From NCBI RefSeq assembly GCF_008386465.1, contig NZ_VUOD01000003.1:124001-188000 (forward strand): a stretch of DNA of 64,000 nucleotides, given 5' to 3'. A program made the translations under genes and the position numbers. A model generated the notes under the pieces. It worked only from the letters and a program-made list of their open reading frames with translations, did no database searches and was not told the origin of the DNA. Positions 36,240-46,724 of the stretch are shown here, in pieces. Each line of letters begins with the position of its first letter. Positions within the stretch are counted from its first letter, which is position 1. The stretch comes from Arenimonas fontis. GTDB lineage: Bacteria; Pseudomonadota; Gammaproteobacteria; Xanthomonadales; Xanthomonadaceae.

Positions 36240-39200
36240 GGCCGCCCACCGATGGGGTTTCCCGCTCCAGCTTCTCGAGCCGGCGCGCCACCGCTTCCGG
36301 CGAGCGCGTGTAGGGCGCCAGCAGCGCATAGAACGCCGGAATCACGAACAGCGAAAGCAGGGTGGAGAAGGCCACGCCGAAGATCACCACGATACCGATG
36401 GTGACCCGGCTGGCCGAACCGGCGCCGCCGGCCGTGACCAGCGGCACGGCCCCGAAGATGGTGGCGATCGAGGTCATCAGGATCGGCCTCAGCCGGGTGG
36501 CGGACGCCTCCAGGATGGCCTCGCGCACCGCCCGGCCCTCGTCGCGTAGCTGGTTGGCGAACTCGACGATCAGAATGCCGTTCTTGGCTGCCAGGCCCAC
36601 CAGCATGATGATGCCGATCTGGCTGAACAGGTTCAGCGTCGAGCCCATCAGCCACAGGCCGATCAGGGCGCCCAGTACCGCCAGCGGCACGGTCAGCATG
36701 ATCACGATCGGATGCAGGAAGCTCTCGAACTGCGCCGCCAGCACCAGGTAGACGATGAGCAGCGCCATCGCGAAGGTGAACAGGACGGTGCCGCCGGCGC
36801 GCTGGTATTCCAGCGATTCGCCCTTGTAGTCGAGCTGGGCGTAGTCGGGCAGCTCCTCGGCCGCCACCTGGCGAACCCAGTCCAGGGCTTCGCCAAGGGT
36901 GTAGCCCGGGGCAAGGCCAGCCTCGAGAGTGATCGCGCGCAGGCGGTTGTAGCGATTCAGCGTGCCTGGCTCGGCCACTTCGGTCAGCGTCACCAGGCTG
37001 GACAGCGGTACCAGCTCGCCGCTGCGCTGCGATCGCACGTACAGGCTGCTGAGGTCGGCCGGGCTGGCGCGGTCGGCCTGGCGCGCCTGCAGGACCACGT
37101 CGTACTCCTCGCCGTCGTCCACGAAGGTGGTGACCCGGCGGGAACCCATCATGGTTTCCAGGGTTCGACCGATCTCCTGGGCGGAAACGCCCAGGTCCGC
37201 TGCCCTTGCCCGGTCCACCTCGATGCGCATCTGCGGGCGCGTTTCCTTGTAGTCGGAGTCCACCGACAACAGGTTGGGGTTCTGTTCCATGCGCGCGACC
37301 ATCCGGTCGCGCCAGCGGGCCAGCTCCTCGTAGCTGGGTCCGCCCAGCACCACCTGCAGCGGCTGGCCCGAGCTACGGACAAGGCCCTGGCGCACGATCG
37401 GAACCGCGCGCACGCCGGGCACGCCGGCCAGCTCGCGCCGGGCCTTGGCCACCACCTCGTCGGTCGTCTGCTCGCGTTGTCCCCAGTCGCTGAGGATGAC
37501 GATGGCCTGGCCGGTATGCATCTCCTCGCTGCTGCCCCAGCCGGCCGGTGCCCGGCTGATCACCCGGTGGATGGGCTCGCCGCCGTCGCGCATGGCCAGC
37601 AGGCGTCGCTCGATCTCCTGCAGGTTGCCCACCGTGTAATCGAAGCCGGCACCCTCGGGCCCGGACACGCTGACGAAAAAGGAGCCGCGATCCTCCGGCG
37701 GGGCCAACTCGCGCGGGGCGGCGGCGAACAGCAAGGCGGTCAGGGCGAAGGTGGCCAGCATGGCGACGATGAACAGCACCGGCCGGCCTACCGTGTGCTC
37801 AAGCAAGCGACGGTAGGCTTCGGTAAGGCGAGCTAGCCGACGGTGCACCCAGGCATCCAGCCCGCGCGGGGCGGTATGCGGCCGCACCAGCAGCGAACAC
37901 ATCATCGGGGTGAGGCTCAGGGCCACGAAGGCCGACAGGGCGATGGCGCCGGCCATGGTCACCGCCAGCTCGCGGAACAGCCGGCCGTTGTTGCCCTCCA
38001 TGAAGGCCACCGGCAGGAACACCGAAATCAGCACCGCCGTGGTCGCGATCACGGCAAAGGCCACCTGGCGGGTGCCGCGCCGCGCCGCCACCAGCGGCGG
38101 CTCGCCCAGGTCGGCGCGGCGCTGGCAGTTCTCCAGGACGATGATGGCGTCGTCCACCACCAGGCCGATGCAAAGCACCAGGGCCAGCAGGGTCAGCAGG
38201 TTGATCGAGAAACCGAACAGGTACAGACCCAGAAAGGCGGCGATCAGGCAGACCGGCACGGTAACGGCCGGAATCAGCGCGGCGCGGGCACTGCCAAGGA
38301 ACAGATAGATCACCACCAGCACCAGCAGGATCGCCTCCAGCAGGGTCATGTAGACCCGGTTCACCGCCGACTGGATGAACACGGTGGCATCGTAGGAGAC
38401 GTCCAGGGTGGTGCCCTCGGGCAGGGTCTCGGCGATCCGCGCCATCTCGGAACGGATGCCCTCGGCCACGTCCAGGCTGTTGGCGGTGGAGGTCTTGATC
38501 ACGCCAAGGCCCACCTGCGGCAAGCCGTCGCCACGGTAGTAGGCGCGCCGATCGGCCGCCTCCAGCGTGACGTCGGCGATTTCGCCCAGGCGGACGATGT
38601 GGCCGTCCGGGCCCTTGGCCACCGCCAGGCGTTCGAAGTCTTCCGGACCCTGGTAAGCACGTTCCACCCGCAGGGTGAAATCACGGCTGGCGGACTCCAG
38701 CCGCCCCGCCGGCAGCTCGACGTTTTCGCGCCGCAGGGCCTCCTCGACATCGGCCACGGTCAGGCCGCGCGCCGCCATCGCCTGCCGGTCCAGCCAGATG
38801 CGCATGGCGTAGCGCTGGGCGCCGCCGACCCGGACGTTGGCCACGCCGTCCACCACCGACAGCCGGTCCACGATGTAGCGCTCGGCGTAATCGGCCAGCT
38901 CGAGCTGGTCCATGGTCCGGCTCTGCAGCGCCAGCCAGAGCACCACCTCGGCGCCGGCGGCCACTTTCTCCACCTCGGGCGGGTCGGCCTCCTGGGGCAG
39001 GCGATCCAGCACCCGACTGACCGCGCTGCGCACGTCGTTGGTGGCGCTCTCGATGTCGCGGTCGAGGCTGAATTCGATGGTGATGTCGAAGCCGCCGTTG
39101 CGGCTGCGCGACTCCACGCTGCGGATACCCTCGATACCGGCGATGGCATCTTCCAGCACCTGGGTCATTCGGGTTTCGACCACCGCGGCCGAGGCGCCGG

Positions 39201-39354
39201 TGTAACTGCCATCGATCGAGACGATCGGCGGATCGATGTCGGGCAGCTCGCGCAGGGTCAGGCGGCTGAAGGAGATCAGGCCCAGGGCCACCAGCATCAG
39301 GCTCATCACCGTGGCCAGGACCGGCCTGCGGATCGACAGATCGGAAAGCACCAT
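36232..39354 (-). CDS. RND multidrug efflux permease (HAE1 type)
   Basis: Inner membrane proton-driven pump of 1040 residues with 12 helices and two large periplasmic loops. MVLSDLSIRRPVLATVMSLM, the LRELPDIDPPIVSIDGSYTG start of the porter domain, and the TM4 proton-relay acids in LLALVLCIGLVVDDAIIVLE are present. GRLFRELAVTMAGAIALSAF and QIGIIMLVGLAAKNGILIVE mark later helices. It works with the adaptor encoded just upstream and an outer membrane channel that is not in the window. It probably exports hydrophobic or cationic drugs. Confidence 0.95.
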   Translation of the reverse strand: MVLSDLSIRRPVLATVMSLMLVALGLISFSRLTLRELPDIDPPIVSIDGSYTGASAAVVETRMTQVLEDAIAGIEGIRSVESRSRNGGFDITIEFSLDRDIESATNDVRSAVSRVLDRLPQEADPPEVEKVAAGAEVVLWLALQSRTMDQLELADYAERYIVDRLSVVDGVANVRVGGAQRYAMRIWLDRQAMAARGLTVADVEEALRRENVELPAGRLESASRDFTLRVERAYQGPEDFERLAVAKGPDGHIVRLGEIADVTLEAADRRAYYRGDGLPQVGLGVIKTSTANSLDVAEGIRSEMARIAETLPEGTTLDVSYDATVFIQSAVNRVYMTLLEAILLVLVVIYLFLGSARAALIPAVTVPVCLIAAFLGLYLFGFSINLLTLLALVLCIGLVVDDAIIVLENCQRRADLGEPPLVAARRGTRQVAFAVIATTAVLISVFLPVAFMEGNNGRLFRELAVTMAGAIALSAFVALSLTPMMCSLLVRPHTAPRGLDAWVHRRLARLTEAYRRLLEHTVGRPVLFIVAMLATFALTALLFAAAPRELAPPEDRGSFFVSVSGPEGAGFDYTVGNLQEIERRLLAMRDGGEPIHRVISRAPAGWGSSEEMHTGQAIVILSDWGQREQTTDEVVAKARRELAGVPGVRAVPIVRQGLVRSSGQPLQVVLGGPSYEELARWRDRMVARMEQNPNLLSVDSDYKETRPQMRIEVDRARAADLGVSAQEIGRTLETMMGSRRVTTFVDDGEEYDVVLQARQADRASPADLSSLYVRSQRSGELVPLSSLVTLTEVAEPGTLNRYNRLRAITLEAGLAPGYTLGEALDWVRQVAAEELPDYAQLDYKGESLEYQRAGGTVLFTFAMALLIVYLVLAAQFESFLHPIVIMLTVPLAVLGALIGLWLMGSTLNLFSQIGIIMLVGLAAKNGILIVEFANQLRDEGRAVREAILEASATRLRPILMTSIATIFGAVPLVTAGGAGSASRVTIGIVVIFGVAFSTLLSLFVIPAFYALLAPYTRSPEAVARRLEKLERETPSVGGHA

Positions 39355-39364
39355 GGCGCGCTCC

Positions 39365-40411
39365 TCAGCCTGCAGCGGCCGGTTCGGGATTCGCCTCGGC
39401 CACGCGCATGCCCGGGCGCAGCTTGACCACGCCATCGACGACGATGCGATCGCCGGCCGACAGCCCTGCGGCGACCTCGACCTCTCCGGCCCGACGCGCG
39501 CCCAGGGTTACCGGAACCTGCTCGACCGTGCCATCCTCGCGCACCCGGAACACATGGGCGTCGCGGGCCACCTGGGTGACCGCGATCTCGGGCACGACCA
39601 GGGCCTGCCGCTCGGGCTGGAACAGCCGCAGCGTCAGCAGCATGCCGGGGCGCAGCAGCCGGTCCGGGTTGGGAAGTTCCGCGCGGACGGTGACGGCGCG
39701 GGTCACCGGATCCACCCGGGACTCCACCGTGGCGACCCGGCCTTCGAACTCTCGCTCCGGCCAGGCCGCGCTGCGGGCACGCACCGTCTGGCCCGGTGCG
39801 ACCGCCGAAAGGTAGGTTTCCGGGATGGTGAAGTCGAGCTTGATTACCGATATGTCGTCGAGACTGGTGATGGTGGTGCCCGGCGTCACCAGGGTACCTG
39901 GGCTGACCTGGCGAAAGCCGAGCACGCCAGCGAAGGGGGCGGTGATGACCCGGTCGGCCAGGCGGGCACGGGTGGCGTCCAGGCGCGCGCGCGCCGACTC
40001 CATGGCGGCACGCTGGGTGTCGAGCTGGCCGGCGGAGATCAACTTGCGCTCGGCCAGCTCGCGCTGGCGTTCGTACTGCTGCCGGGCTTCGCGGTAGGCG
40101 GCGGCGGCCTCTTCCAGGCCGGCCAGTTCGGCCTTGCCCGACAGATCCACCAGCACATCGCCGGCCTCGACCTCGTCACCGTCTTCGAAGTTCACCCGCA
40201 CCACCGTCTCGGTGACCTTGGCGGTGATCAGCACCGACTCGTTGGCCCGGGCGGTGCCCAGGGCCTCGATGGTGTCGCTCCATGGCTGCGGCTGCACCAC
40301 CGTGGTGGTGACCACGACCGCCGTGGGTGGTCCGCCGTCCGCCGTTTCCCGGCCGCAGGCGGTCAGGAGGAGGACGAGCAGGAGGACGGACGGCGGGCGC
40401 AATCGGATCAT
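39365..40411 (-). CDS. RND efflux periplasmic adaptor lipoprotein (MFP)
   Basis: A 348-residue membrane-fusion protein. Lipoprotein signal with LLLTAC at about residues 14-19. The lipoyl/barrel-sandwich halves (ITAKVTETVVRVNFEDGDEV and ITAPFAGVLGFRQVSPGT) flank a coiled-coil hairpin with YREARQQYERQRELAERK. Beta-barrel and membrane-proximal domains follow. It bridges the RND permease, encoded ten bases downstream, to an outer membrane channel. The next upstream gene is separated by a strong terminator on this strand. Confidence 0.94.
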   Translation of the reverse strand: MIRLRPPSVLLLVLLLTACGRETADGGPPTAVVVTTTVVQPQPWSDTIEALGTARANESVLITAKVTETVVRVNFEDGDEVEAGDVLVDLSGKAELAGLEEAAAAYREARQQYERQRELAERKLISAGQLDTQRAAMESARARLDATRARLADRVITAPFAGVLGFRQVSPGTLVTPGTTITSLDDISVIKLDFTIPETYLSAVAPGQTVRARSAAWPEREFEGRVATVESRVDPVTRAVTVRAELPNPDRLLRPGMLLTLRLFQPERQALVVPEIAVTQVARDAHVFRVREDGTVEQVPVTLGARRAGEVEVAAGLSAGDRIVVDGVVKLRPGMRVAEANPEPAAAG

Positions 40412-40542
40412 GGGGCGGGGACTTCCTCGGTCTGGGGCCCGCGGCCGCGGGCGGGTCCAGGCATGGACCCGGGGTCCGGGCAAAAAGTTCGCAAGGGCCC
40501 GATTCTACGCCGCCCCCGACCGCCCACGGGTGACGGCGGCGC

Positions 40543-40578
40543 AAAAACGCGAACGCCGGCACGGGGCCGGCGTCCGCG
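40543..40578 (-). terminator. intrinsic terminator of fba
   Basis: On the minus strand CGCGGACGCCGGC pairs with GCCGGCGTTCGCG (one G-T pair, loop CCCGT), followed by TTTTT. It ends the fba transcript 20 bases after its stop. Confidence 0.9.
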
Positions 40579-40598
40579 GGTCCACATGGCTGGCCGGC

Positions 40599-41609
40599 TC
40601 AGGCGGCCGACTTCCAGCGGCCGAGCGCGGCCAGGCCGTTGTCCTTGGCGCGGGCGTACACGGTCTGCTGGGCGGCAGCGTAGTTGCCGCTCATGTCCCT
40701 GGCCCAGAGCTTCAGCGCCGCCGACTGCATGGCGCGGCCGTAGCTGAAGCTCAGCGGCCAGGGCTTGGGACCCATCTGGTTCATGGCATTGAGATGGGCG
40801 GTGGCAGCCTCGTCGCTCTGGCCGCCGGAAAGGAAGACGATGCCCGGCAGGGTGGCCGGCACCGAGGATTTCAGGCAGCGCAGGGTCAGTTCGGCGACCT
40901 CCTCGATCGAGGCCTGCTCCGGGCAGCTCTTGCCAGGCACGACCATGCTGGCCTTGAGGATCGTGCCCTCGAGCATGACGTTGTGCTCGTACAGGGCACC
41001 GAACAGCGAACGCAGGGTGACCTCGGTGACCTCGTAGCAGGTGTCGATGTCGTGATCGCCGTCCATCAGCACTTCAGGCTCCACCATCGGCACGATGCCC
41101 TGCTCCTGGCACAGCGCGGCGTAGCGGGCCAGGGCGTGGCTGTTGGCCTCGATGCAGGTGCCCGAGGGCATGTCCTCGCCGATGGTGATCACGGCGCGCC
41201 ACTTGGCGAACCTGGCGCCGAGCTTCGCATACTCCTTCAGGCGGTCGCGCAGGCCGTCCAGGCCTTCGGTGACGAGCTCGCCGGGGAAGCCGGCCAGCGG
41301 CATGGCGCCCTTGTCCACCTTGATGCCGGGAATCACGCCGGCGTCCGCCATGACCTTGGTGAAGGGCACGCCGTCGCGGGTGGACTGGCGGATGGTCTCG
41401 TCGTAGAGGATGGCGCCGGAAATGTAGTCGCCCAGGCCCGGGGTGGTCAGCAGCATCTCCCGGTAGGCGCGCCGGTTCTCCTCGGTGCTCTCGATGCCGA
41501 CGGCCTCGAAACGCTTCCTGATGGTGTTGGTGGACTCATCGATGGCGATGATGCCCTTGCCTGCGGCCACCATGGCCTGGGCGGTCTCGGCGAGTTGGTC
41601 GATGCTCAT
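40599..41609 (-). CDS. fba: class I fructose-bisphosphate aldolase
   Basis: Schiff-base aldolase of 336 residues of the eukaryote-like class I type. GKGIIAIDESTNTIRKRF, the ETIRQSTRDGVPF segment, MVEPEVLMDGDHD and the catalytic lysine in EGTILKASMVVPG (about residue 220) are intact, with FLSGGQSDEAAT at the phosphate site. It splits fructose 1,6-bisphosphate in glycolysis or joins trioses in gluconeogenesis. pyk, pgk and gap lie upstream on the same strand. It has its own TATAAT -10. Confidence 0.96.
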   Translation of the reverse strand: MSIDQLAETAQAMVAAGKGIIAIDESTNTIRKRFEAVGIESTEENRRAYREMLLTTPGLGDYISGAILYDETIRQSTRDGVPFTKVMADAGVIPGIKVDKGAMPLAGFPGELVTEGLDGLRDRLKEYAKLGARFAKWRAVITIGEDMPSGTCIEANSHALARYAALCQEQGIVPMVEPEVLMDGDHDIDTCYEVTEVTLRSLFGALYEHNVMLEGTILKASMVVPGKSCPEQASIEEVAELTLRCLKSSVPATLPGIVFLSGGQSDEAATAHLNAMNQMGPKPWPLSFSYGRAMQSAALKLWARDMSGNYAAAQQTVYARAKDNGLAALGRWKSAA

Positions 41610-41643
41610 GGGACGATTCCGGGGGTGTGGCTGGGAGCCGGGC

Positions 41644-41649
41644 ATTATA
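41644..41649 (-). promoter_or_regulatory. -10 element of fba
   Basis: Perfect TATAAT on the minus strand (preceded by GGG), 34 bases ahead of the fba ATG. No matching -35 hexamer was seen. Confidence 0.6.
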
Positions 41650-41739
41650 CCCGCCCATCCCCGGCCAGGCTCGGATCGGCCCGGGGACCGGGCCAGGGGC
41701 AGGATCGGGATCGGCCCGAAACCGCCTCCAGGACACGCC

Positions 41740-43209
41740 TCAGAGCTCGCCCAGGCCCTCGGCCTTGCCGCCGGTCCCGACCTGCAGCAGGCGCAGGGTG
41801 TTGGTGGCGCCGTGCAGCTGCATGTGGTCGCCGCTGGTCACGATGACCCGGTCGCCCTCGGCCAGCAAGCCGGCGCCAAACAACTGGCCGATCGCCCGGG
41901 CGGCGGCCTCGCGGCTGCCGAGGCCGTGACTGTCGAAGTCCACCGGAAACACGTCGCGCACCAGGGCCATGCGCCGGCGCGCCGGCGCATGCCGCGACAG
42001 GCCGTAGATCGGCACCTGCGACCGGAACCGCGACAGGAAGCGGGCGGTCCCGCCGGATTCGGTCAGGGCGACGATGGCCCGCACCTGGATGTGCTCGGCC
42101 AGGAACATGCTGGCCATGGCGATGGCCTGATCGGCCCGCTGCAGGCCGCGCGGCGCCTTCTCGAAATCGGTGTCGCGGTCGAACTGGCGTTCGGCACCCA
42201 GGCAGATGCGCGCCATCGCCTCGACCGCCTTGACCGGGTGCTGGCCCGAGGCGGTTTCGGCCGACAGCATCACCGCGTCGGTACCGTCAATGACCGAGTT
42301 GGCCACGTCCAGCACTTCGGCCCGGGTCGGGATCGGGTTGTCCACCATGGACTGCAGCATCTGGGTGGCGGTGATCACCACCTTGTTGTGCTCCAGGGCC
42401 GTGCGGATGATCTTCTTCTGCAGACCGGGCAGCTCGGCGTCGCCGATCTCCACGCCCAGGTCGCCGCGCGCCACCATGACCACGTCGGCGGCGGCGGTGA
42501 TTTCCTCGAGGTTGGCGATGGCCTCGGCGCGCTCGATCTTGGCGACGATGGCGGCGTCGCTGCCGGCAGCCCGGGCCAGGCCTCGTGCCTGCTCGATGTC
42601 GGCGGCATTGCGGCAGAACGACACCGCGATGAAGTCCACGTCCAGGCCGGCGGCGGTGACGATGTGGGCGCGGTCGGCCTCCGACAGCGCCCCCAGGGAC
42701 AGACCGCCGCCGAGCCGGTTCAGGCCCTTGCGGTCGGCCAGCACGCCGTCGGTCAGCACCTCGGTGCGGACGGCGTCTGCCTCGACCGCGACGACACGCA
42801 GGGCGATCAGGCCGTCGTCCAGCAGCAGCACGTCGCCGGGAGCGACGTCGCCGGTCAGGCCGAGGTAGCTCACGCCGACCCGGGATGTGTCGCCGGGCGG
42901 AGCATCGGCGCGGCAGTCCAGGGTGAAGGCCTGGCCTGCCTGCAAGGTCACCCGGCCCTCGGCGAACCGCTCGATCCTGATCTTCGGGCCCGGCAGGTCG
43001 GCCAGCACGCCCACTTCGCGGCCCTGGCGCTCTGCCGCCTCGCGCAGCGACGCCACCCGGGCCGCATGCTGGTCGGCGCTGCCGTGCGAGAAGTTCAGCC
43101 GCACCACATTGACCCCGGCCCGGACCAGGCCGTCCATCACGCCCGGCGCGTCGGTGGCCGGTCCCAGGGTGGCGAGTATCTTGGTGCGGCGCTGGATCGG
43201 GTGGCTCAT
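41740..43209 (-). CDS. pyk: pyruvate kinase
   Basis: Glycolytic enzyme of 489 residues converting PEP and ADP to pyruvate and ATP. RRTKILATLGPATD, VVRLNFSHGSADQH, the active-site Lys/Glu segment IVAKIERAEAIANLEEI, MVARGDLGVEIG and the VMLSAETASGQHPVKAVEAM loop are intact. The C-terminal allosteric domain ends at VIVTSGDHMQLHGATNTLRL. It lies 73 bases downstream of pgk on the same strand and probably belongs to the glycolytic block. Confidence 0.97.
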   Translation of the reverse strand: MSHPIQRRTKILATLGPATDAPGVMDGLVRAGVNVVRLNFSHGSADQHAARVASLREAAERQGREVGVLADLPGPKIRIERFAEGRVTLQAGQAFTLDCRADAPPGDTSRVGVSYLGLTGDVAPGDVLLLDDGLIALRVVAVEADAVRTEVLTDGVLADRKGLNRLGGGLSLGALSEADRAHIVTAAGLDVDFIAVSFCRNAADIEQARGLARAAGSDAAIVAKIERAEAIANLEEITAAADVVMVARGDLGVEIGDAELPGLQKKIIRTALEHNKVVITATQMLQSMVDNPIPTRAEVLDVANSVIDGTDAVMLSAETASGQHPVKAVEAMARICLGAERQFDRDTDFEKAPRGLQRADQAIAMASMFLAEHIQVRAIVALTESGGTARFLSRFRSQVPIYGLSRHAPARRRMALVRDVFPVDFDSHGLGSREAAARAIGQLFGAGLLAEGDRVIVTSGDHMQLHGATNTLRLLQVGTGGKAEGLGEL

Positions 43210-43282
43210 GGCGGCGGCCCGCGGTCGGTGTCCCGGTTACGCTAGCACGGGCCCGCGACCTTGCCGTGACGTCCGCGCCGTT

Positions 43283-44458
43283 TCAGGCCGCGCGCGCCTT
43301 CAGCGCCGCCACCGCCGGCAGCTCCTTGCCCTCGCAGAACTCCAGGAAGGCGCCGCCGCCGGTGCTGATGTAGCCGATGCCGGATTCGACCCCGTACTTC
43401 TCCACCGCCGCCAGGGTGTCACCGCCGCCGGCGATCGAAAACGCCGGCGAGGCGGCGATGGCCCGGGCCAGGGCCTCCGTGCCCTTGCCGAAGGCGTCGA
43501 ACTCGAACACGCCGACCGGGCCGTTCCAGATCACGCTGCCGGCCTTGCCGATCAGCGCCGCGTAAGCCGCGGCGGTGTCCGGACCGATGTCCAGGATCAT
43601 GTCGTCGGCGCCGACTTCGGACACCTTCTTCACCGTGGCCGGGGCGTCGGCGGCGAAAGCCGGCGCCACCACCACGTCGGTCGGCAACGGGATCTCGGCA
43701 CCCCGGGCCCTGGCGTCGGCCATGATCGCGCGCGCGGTTTCCAGCAGGTCGGCCTCGCACAGCGACTTGCCGACCGGGTGTCCCATGGCGGCGATGAAGG
43801 TGTTGGCGATGCCACCGCCGACGATCAGCTGATCCACCCTGGTTACCAGGTTGGACAGCAGCGCGAGCTTGGTGCTCACCTTCGAGCCGGCGACGATGGC
43901 CAGCAGCGGCCGCGCCGGCGCATCCAGGGCCTTGGCCAACGCGTCCAGCTCGGCCATCAGCAGCGGCCCGCCGCAGGCCTGCTTCGCGAACCGGATCACG
44001 CCGTGGGTCGAGGCCTGGGCGCGGTGGGCGGTGCCAAAGGCATCCATGACGAACACGTCGCACAGGGCCGCGTACTTTTTCGCCAGGGCCACGTCGTCGG
44101 CCTTCTCGCCGACGTTCATGCGGCAGTTCTCCAGCAGCACGATCTGGCCGGGCTGCACCTCGACACCGTCCACCCAGTCCTTCACCAGCGGCACCTCGCG
44201 GCCCAGCAACTCGCCCAGGCGCGCCGCCACGGGCGCCAGCGAATCCTCGGCACTCCACACGCCTTCTTTTGGCCGGCCCAGGTGCGACATCACCATCACC
44301 GCCGCACCCTTCTCCAGGGCCAGGCGCAGGGTCGGCAGCGCCGCCTGGATGCGCTGCTCGGAAGTGATGCGGCCGTCCTTGACCGGCACGTTCAGGTCTT
44401 CGCGGATCAGGACGCGCTTGCCGGCCAGATCGAGGTCGGCCATGCGGAGGATGGACAT
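43283..44458 (-). CDS. pgk: phosphoglycerate kinase
   Basis: A 391-residue two-lobed kinase making ATP from 1,3-bisphosphoglycerate. [67 protein letters not shown] and the nucleotide loop [17 protein letters not shown] are conserved. The start at 44458 follows GGAG by about nine bases. pyk follows downstream, and tsaC is divergent with its start 90 bases away. Confidence 0.97.
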   Translation of the reverse strand: MSILRMADLDLAGKRVLIREDLNVPVKDGRITSEQRIQAALPTLRLALEKGAAVMVMSHLGRPKEGVWSAEDSLAPVAARLGELLGREVPLVKDWVDGVEVQPGQIVLLENCRMNVGEKADDVALAKKYAALCDVFVMDAFGTAHRAQASTHGVIRFAKQACGGPLLMAELDALAKALDAPARPLLAIVAGSKVSTKLALLSNLVTRVDQLIVGGGIANTFIAAMGHPVGKSLCEADLLETARAIMADARARGAEIPLPTDVVVAPAFAADAPATVKKVSEVGADDMILDIGPDTAAAYAALIGKAGSVIWNGPVGVFEFDAFGKGTEALARAIAASPAFSIAGGGDTLAAVEKYGVESGIGYISTGGGAFLEFCEGKELPAVAALKARAA

Positions 44459-44535
44459 GGTGCGGCTCCAGAGGAACGGAAAGGCGGCATTTTCCTCCCT
44501 GCGGCCGGGTGGCGGCAAACCTCCGGAGGGCATGG

Positions 44536-44541
44536 GACAAT
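44536..44541 (+). promoter_or_regulatory. -10 element, predicted leaderless tsaC transcript
   Basis: GACAAT ends seven bases before the tsaC ATG, with no Shine-Dalgarno in between. Confidence 0.5.
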
Positions 44542-44548
44542 GCGCGCC

Positions 44549-45523
44549 ATGACCACCCACGACGCCACGATCGAGGAAGCACTGGCCGCGCTGCGCCGCG
44601 GCGAGGCCATCGGCCTGCCCACCGAAACCGTGTATGGCCTGGCCGCCGACGCCGGCAACCCCGTGGCCGTGCGCCGGGTGTTCGATCTCAAGGGTCGACC
44701 GGCCGACCATCCCCTGATCGTGCACATCGCCGGTCCCGAGGCCATGGATGCCTGGGCGCGCGAGGTGCCCGACGGTGCCCGTGCCCTGGCCCGGGCATTC
44801 TGGCCGGGGCCGCTGACCCTGATACTGCGCCGCCAGCCGCATGTGCCCGACGAGGTCACCGGCGGCCAGGACACCGTCGGCCTGCGTTGCCCCGACCATC
44901 CGCTGGCGCTGGAACTGCTGCGCGCCTTCGGTGGCGGCCTGGCAGCGCCCTCGGCCAATCGCTTCGGCCACCTCAGCCCGACCAGCGCCGCGCATGTGCG
45001 GGCGGAGTTCGCTGAGGCCGTGCCGGTGGTGCTGGACGGCGGCGAATGCCGGGTCGGCATCGAGAGCACCATCGTCGACCTGTCCGGCAAAACACCGCGC
45101 ATCCTGCGACCGGGAATGCTCGGCCGCGAAGTCATCGAAGCGGTGATCGGCCCGGTCGCCGAGGGCCCTGCCGGCGACAGCCCGCGCGCATCCGGCACTC
45201 TCGAGGCGCACTACGCGCCGCGCACGCCGCTGCTGCTGCTGCCGCGGGAGGCCTTGCGGGTCGAGGCCGAACAGCAGCAGACACTGGGCAAGCGTGTGCA
45301 GGCGCTGGTGCTGGACATGCTGCCGGAAGGCCTGCCGGGCCTGGCCCTGCCGGCGGACCCGGCCGCCTACGCGCACGGCCTGTATGCCGCCCTGCGCGAG
45401 CTGGACGCCCGCGGCGCCAACCTGCTGCTGGCCGAACGCCCGCCCGCCCACCCGGACTGGCTGGCCATCCACGACCGCCTGCGCCGCAGCGCCGCCGGCA
45501 GTGTCGCTGGCGACTCCACCTGA
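44549..45523 (+). CDS. sua5: L-threonylcarbamoyladenylate synthase (Sua5/TsaC)
   Basis: A 324-residue enzyme that makes threonylcarbamoyl-AMP from threonine, bicarbonate and ATP for the t6A37 modification of tRNAs. The YrdC domain (about 1-190) has [66 protein letters not shown] and [20 protein letters not shown]-terminal Sua5 domain (about 230-324) makes it the long form. The ATG at 44549 is preferred because the ATG at 44540 lies within the -10 region. It is embedded, on the opposite strand, between pgk and gap. Confidence 0.94.
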   Translation: MTTHDATIEEALAALRRGEAIGLPTETVYGLAADAGNPVAVRRVFDLKGRPADHPLIVHIAGPEAMDAWAREVPDGARALARAFWPGPLTLILRRQPHVPDEVTGGQDTVGLRCPDHPLALELLRAFGGGLAAPSANRFGHLSPTSAAHVRAEFAEAVPVVLDGGECRVGIESTIVDLSGKTPRILRPGMLGREVIEAVIGPVAEGPAGDSPRASGTLEAHYAPRTPLLLLPREALRVEAEQQQTLGKRVQALVLDMLPEGLPGLALPADPAAYAHGLYAALRELDARGANLLLAERPPAHPDWLAIHDRLRRSAAGSVAGDST

Positions 45524-45545
45524 GGTTCTCGACGCGGACGAAGAA

Positions 45546-45570
45546 ACCCCGGCACGAGGCCGGGGTCTTT
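45546..45570. terminator. bidirectional terminator between sua5 and gap
   Basis: ACCCCGGC and GCCGGGGT form an eight-base stem with a five-base loop. CTTT follows on the plus strand and TTTCTT on the minus strand, so it can end both convergent genes. Confidence 0.85.
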
Positions 45571-45594
45571 CCGGTTCGGGCAAGCGGCGAGGGC

Positions 45595-46626
45595 TTACCT
45601 GGCCGCCATCAGGGCGATGGTGGTGTCGAGCATGCGGTTGGAGAAGCCCCACTCGTTGTCGTACCAGGAGCAGACCTTCACCAGCGTTCCGCCCATCACC
45701 TGGGTGAGCGTGGCGTCGTAGACCGAGCTGTGCGGGTCGTGGTTGAAGTCCACCGATACCAGCGGCCGGGTGTTGTAGCCCAGGATGCCCTTGAGCTCGC
45801 CCTCGCTGGCGGCCTTCACCACCGCGTCGATCTCGTCCTTGCTGGTCGGACGGGCGGCCACGAAGCTCAGGTCCACCACCGAGACGTTGATGGTCGGCAC
45901 GCGCATCGAGAAGCCGGTGAGCTTGCCGTTGAGTTCCGGCAGTACCAGGCCGACCGCGGCGGCGGCACCGGTCTTGGTCGGAATCTGGCTCTGGGTGGCG
46001 GAACGGGCACGGCGCAGGTCCTTGTGGAAGACGTCGGTCAGCACCTGGTCATTGGTGTAGGCGTGGATGGTGGTCATCAGGCCGTGCACCATGCCGATCT
46101 TCTCGTGCAGCACCTTGGCCAGCGGCGCCAGGCAGTTGGTGGTGCAGGAGGCGTTGGAAATGACGGTGTCCGAGGCCTTCAGGGTGTGGTGGTTGACGCC
46201 GAACACGACGGTGTTGTCCACATCCTTGTCGCCCGGGGCCGAGATGATCACCTTCTTCGCGCCAGCCGACAGGTGGGCCGAGGCCTTGGCCTTGGACGTG
46301 AACAGGCCGGTGCACTCCAGCACCACGTCCACGCCCAGCTCGCCCCAGGGCAGCCTGGCCGGGTCGCGCTCGGCGCAGACCTTGATGCGGTCGCCCTGAT
46401 TCTGGCCGGGCATGCTCACGATCAGGTCGCCGCCGTCCACCGACACCGTACCCGGGAACCTACCGTGGGCGGTGTCGTACTGGGTTAGGTGGGCGTTGGT
46501 TTCGGCATCGCCCAGGTCGTTGACGGCCACCACCTGGATCTCGTGGGTGCGCCGGGACTCGTACAGCGCGCGGAGGATGTTGCGGCCGATGCGGCCGTAG
46601 CCATTGATCGCGACCTTGATGGGCAT
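45595..46626 (-). CDS. gap: glyceraldehyde-3-phosphate dehydrogenase, type I
   Basis: NAD-dependent glycolytic enzyme of 343 residues. [19 protein letters not shown] is the NAD fold, the catalytic cysteine is in [17 protein letters not shown] (about residue 156), and [14 protein letters not shown] closes the C terminus. It is slightly longer than the usual 335, mainly around the ESRRTHEIQ region. It heads the glycolytic block on this strand; tkt, which often adjoins gap in related genomes, lies ten kilobases away here. Confidence 0.97.
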   Translation of the reverse strand: MPIKVAINGYGRIGRNILRALYESRRTHEIQVVAVNDLGDAETNAHLTQYDTAHGRFPGTVSVDGGDLIVSMPGQNQGDRIKVCAERDPARLPWGELGVDVVLECTGLFTSKAKASAHLSAGAKKVIISAPGDKDVDNTVVFGVNHHTLKASDTVISNASCTTNCLAPLAKVLHEKIGMVHGLMTTIHAYTNDQVLTDVFHKDLRRARSATQSQIPTKTGAAAAVGLVLPELNGKLTGFSMRVPTINVSVVDLSFVAARPTSKDEIDAVVKAASEGELKGILGYNTRPLVSVDFNHDPHSSVYDATLTQVMGGTLVKVCSWYDNEWGFSNRMLDTTIALMAAR

Positions 46627-46674
46627 GACGTCTCCTGGGCCGGCGTCGGGCCGGAATGGGTGGGAAAGCCCGGC

Positions 46675-46703
46675 ATTTTATCAAGCCCGGCCAGCCGGCC
46701 CAA
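46675..46703 (-). promoter_or_regulatory. gap promoter
   Basis: On the minus strand TTGGGC (46703-46698) and TAAAAT (46680-46675) are 17 bases apart, 49 bases ahead of the gap ATG. A GGAG ribosome site precedes the ATG. Confidence 0.5.
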
Positions 46704-46724
46704 ACCGGCGTCCGGACGCTGCGT

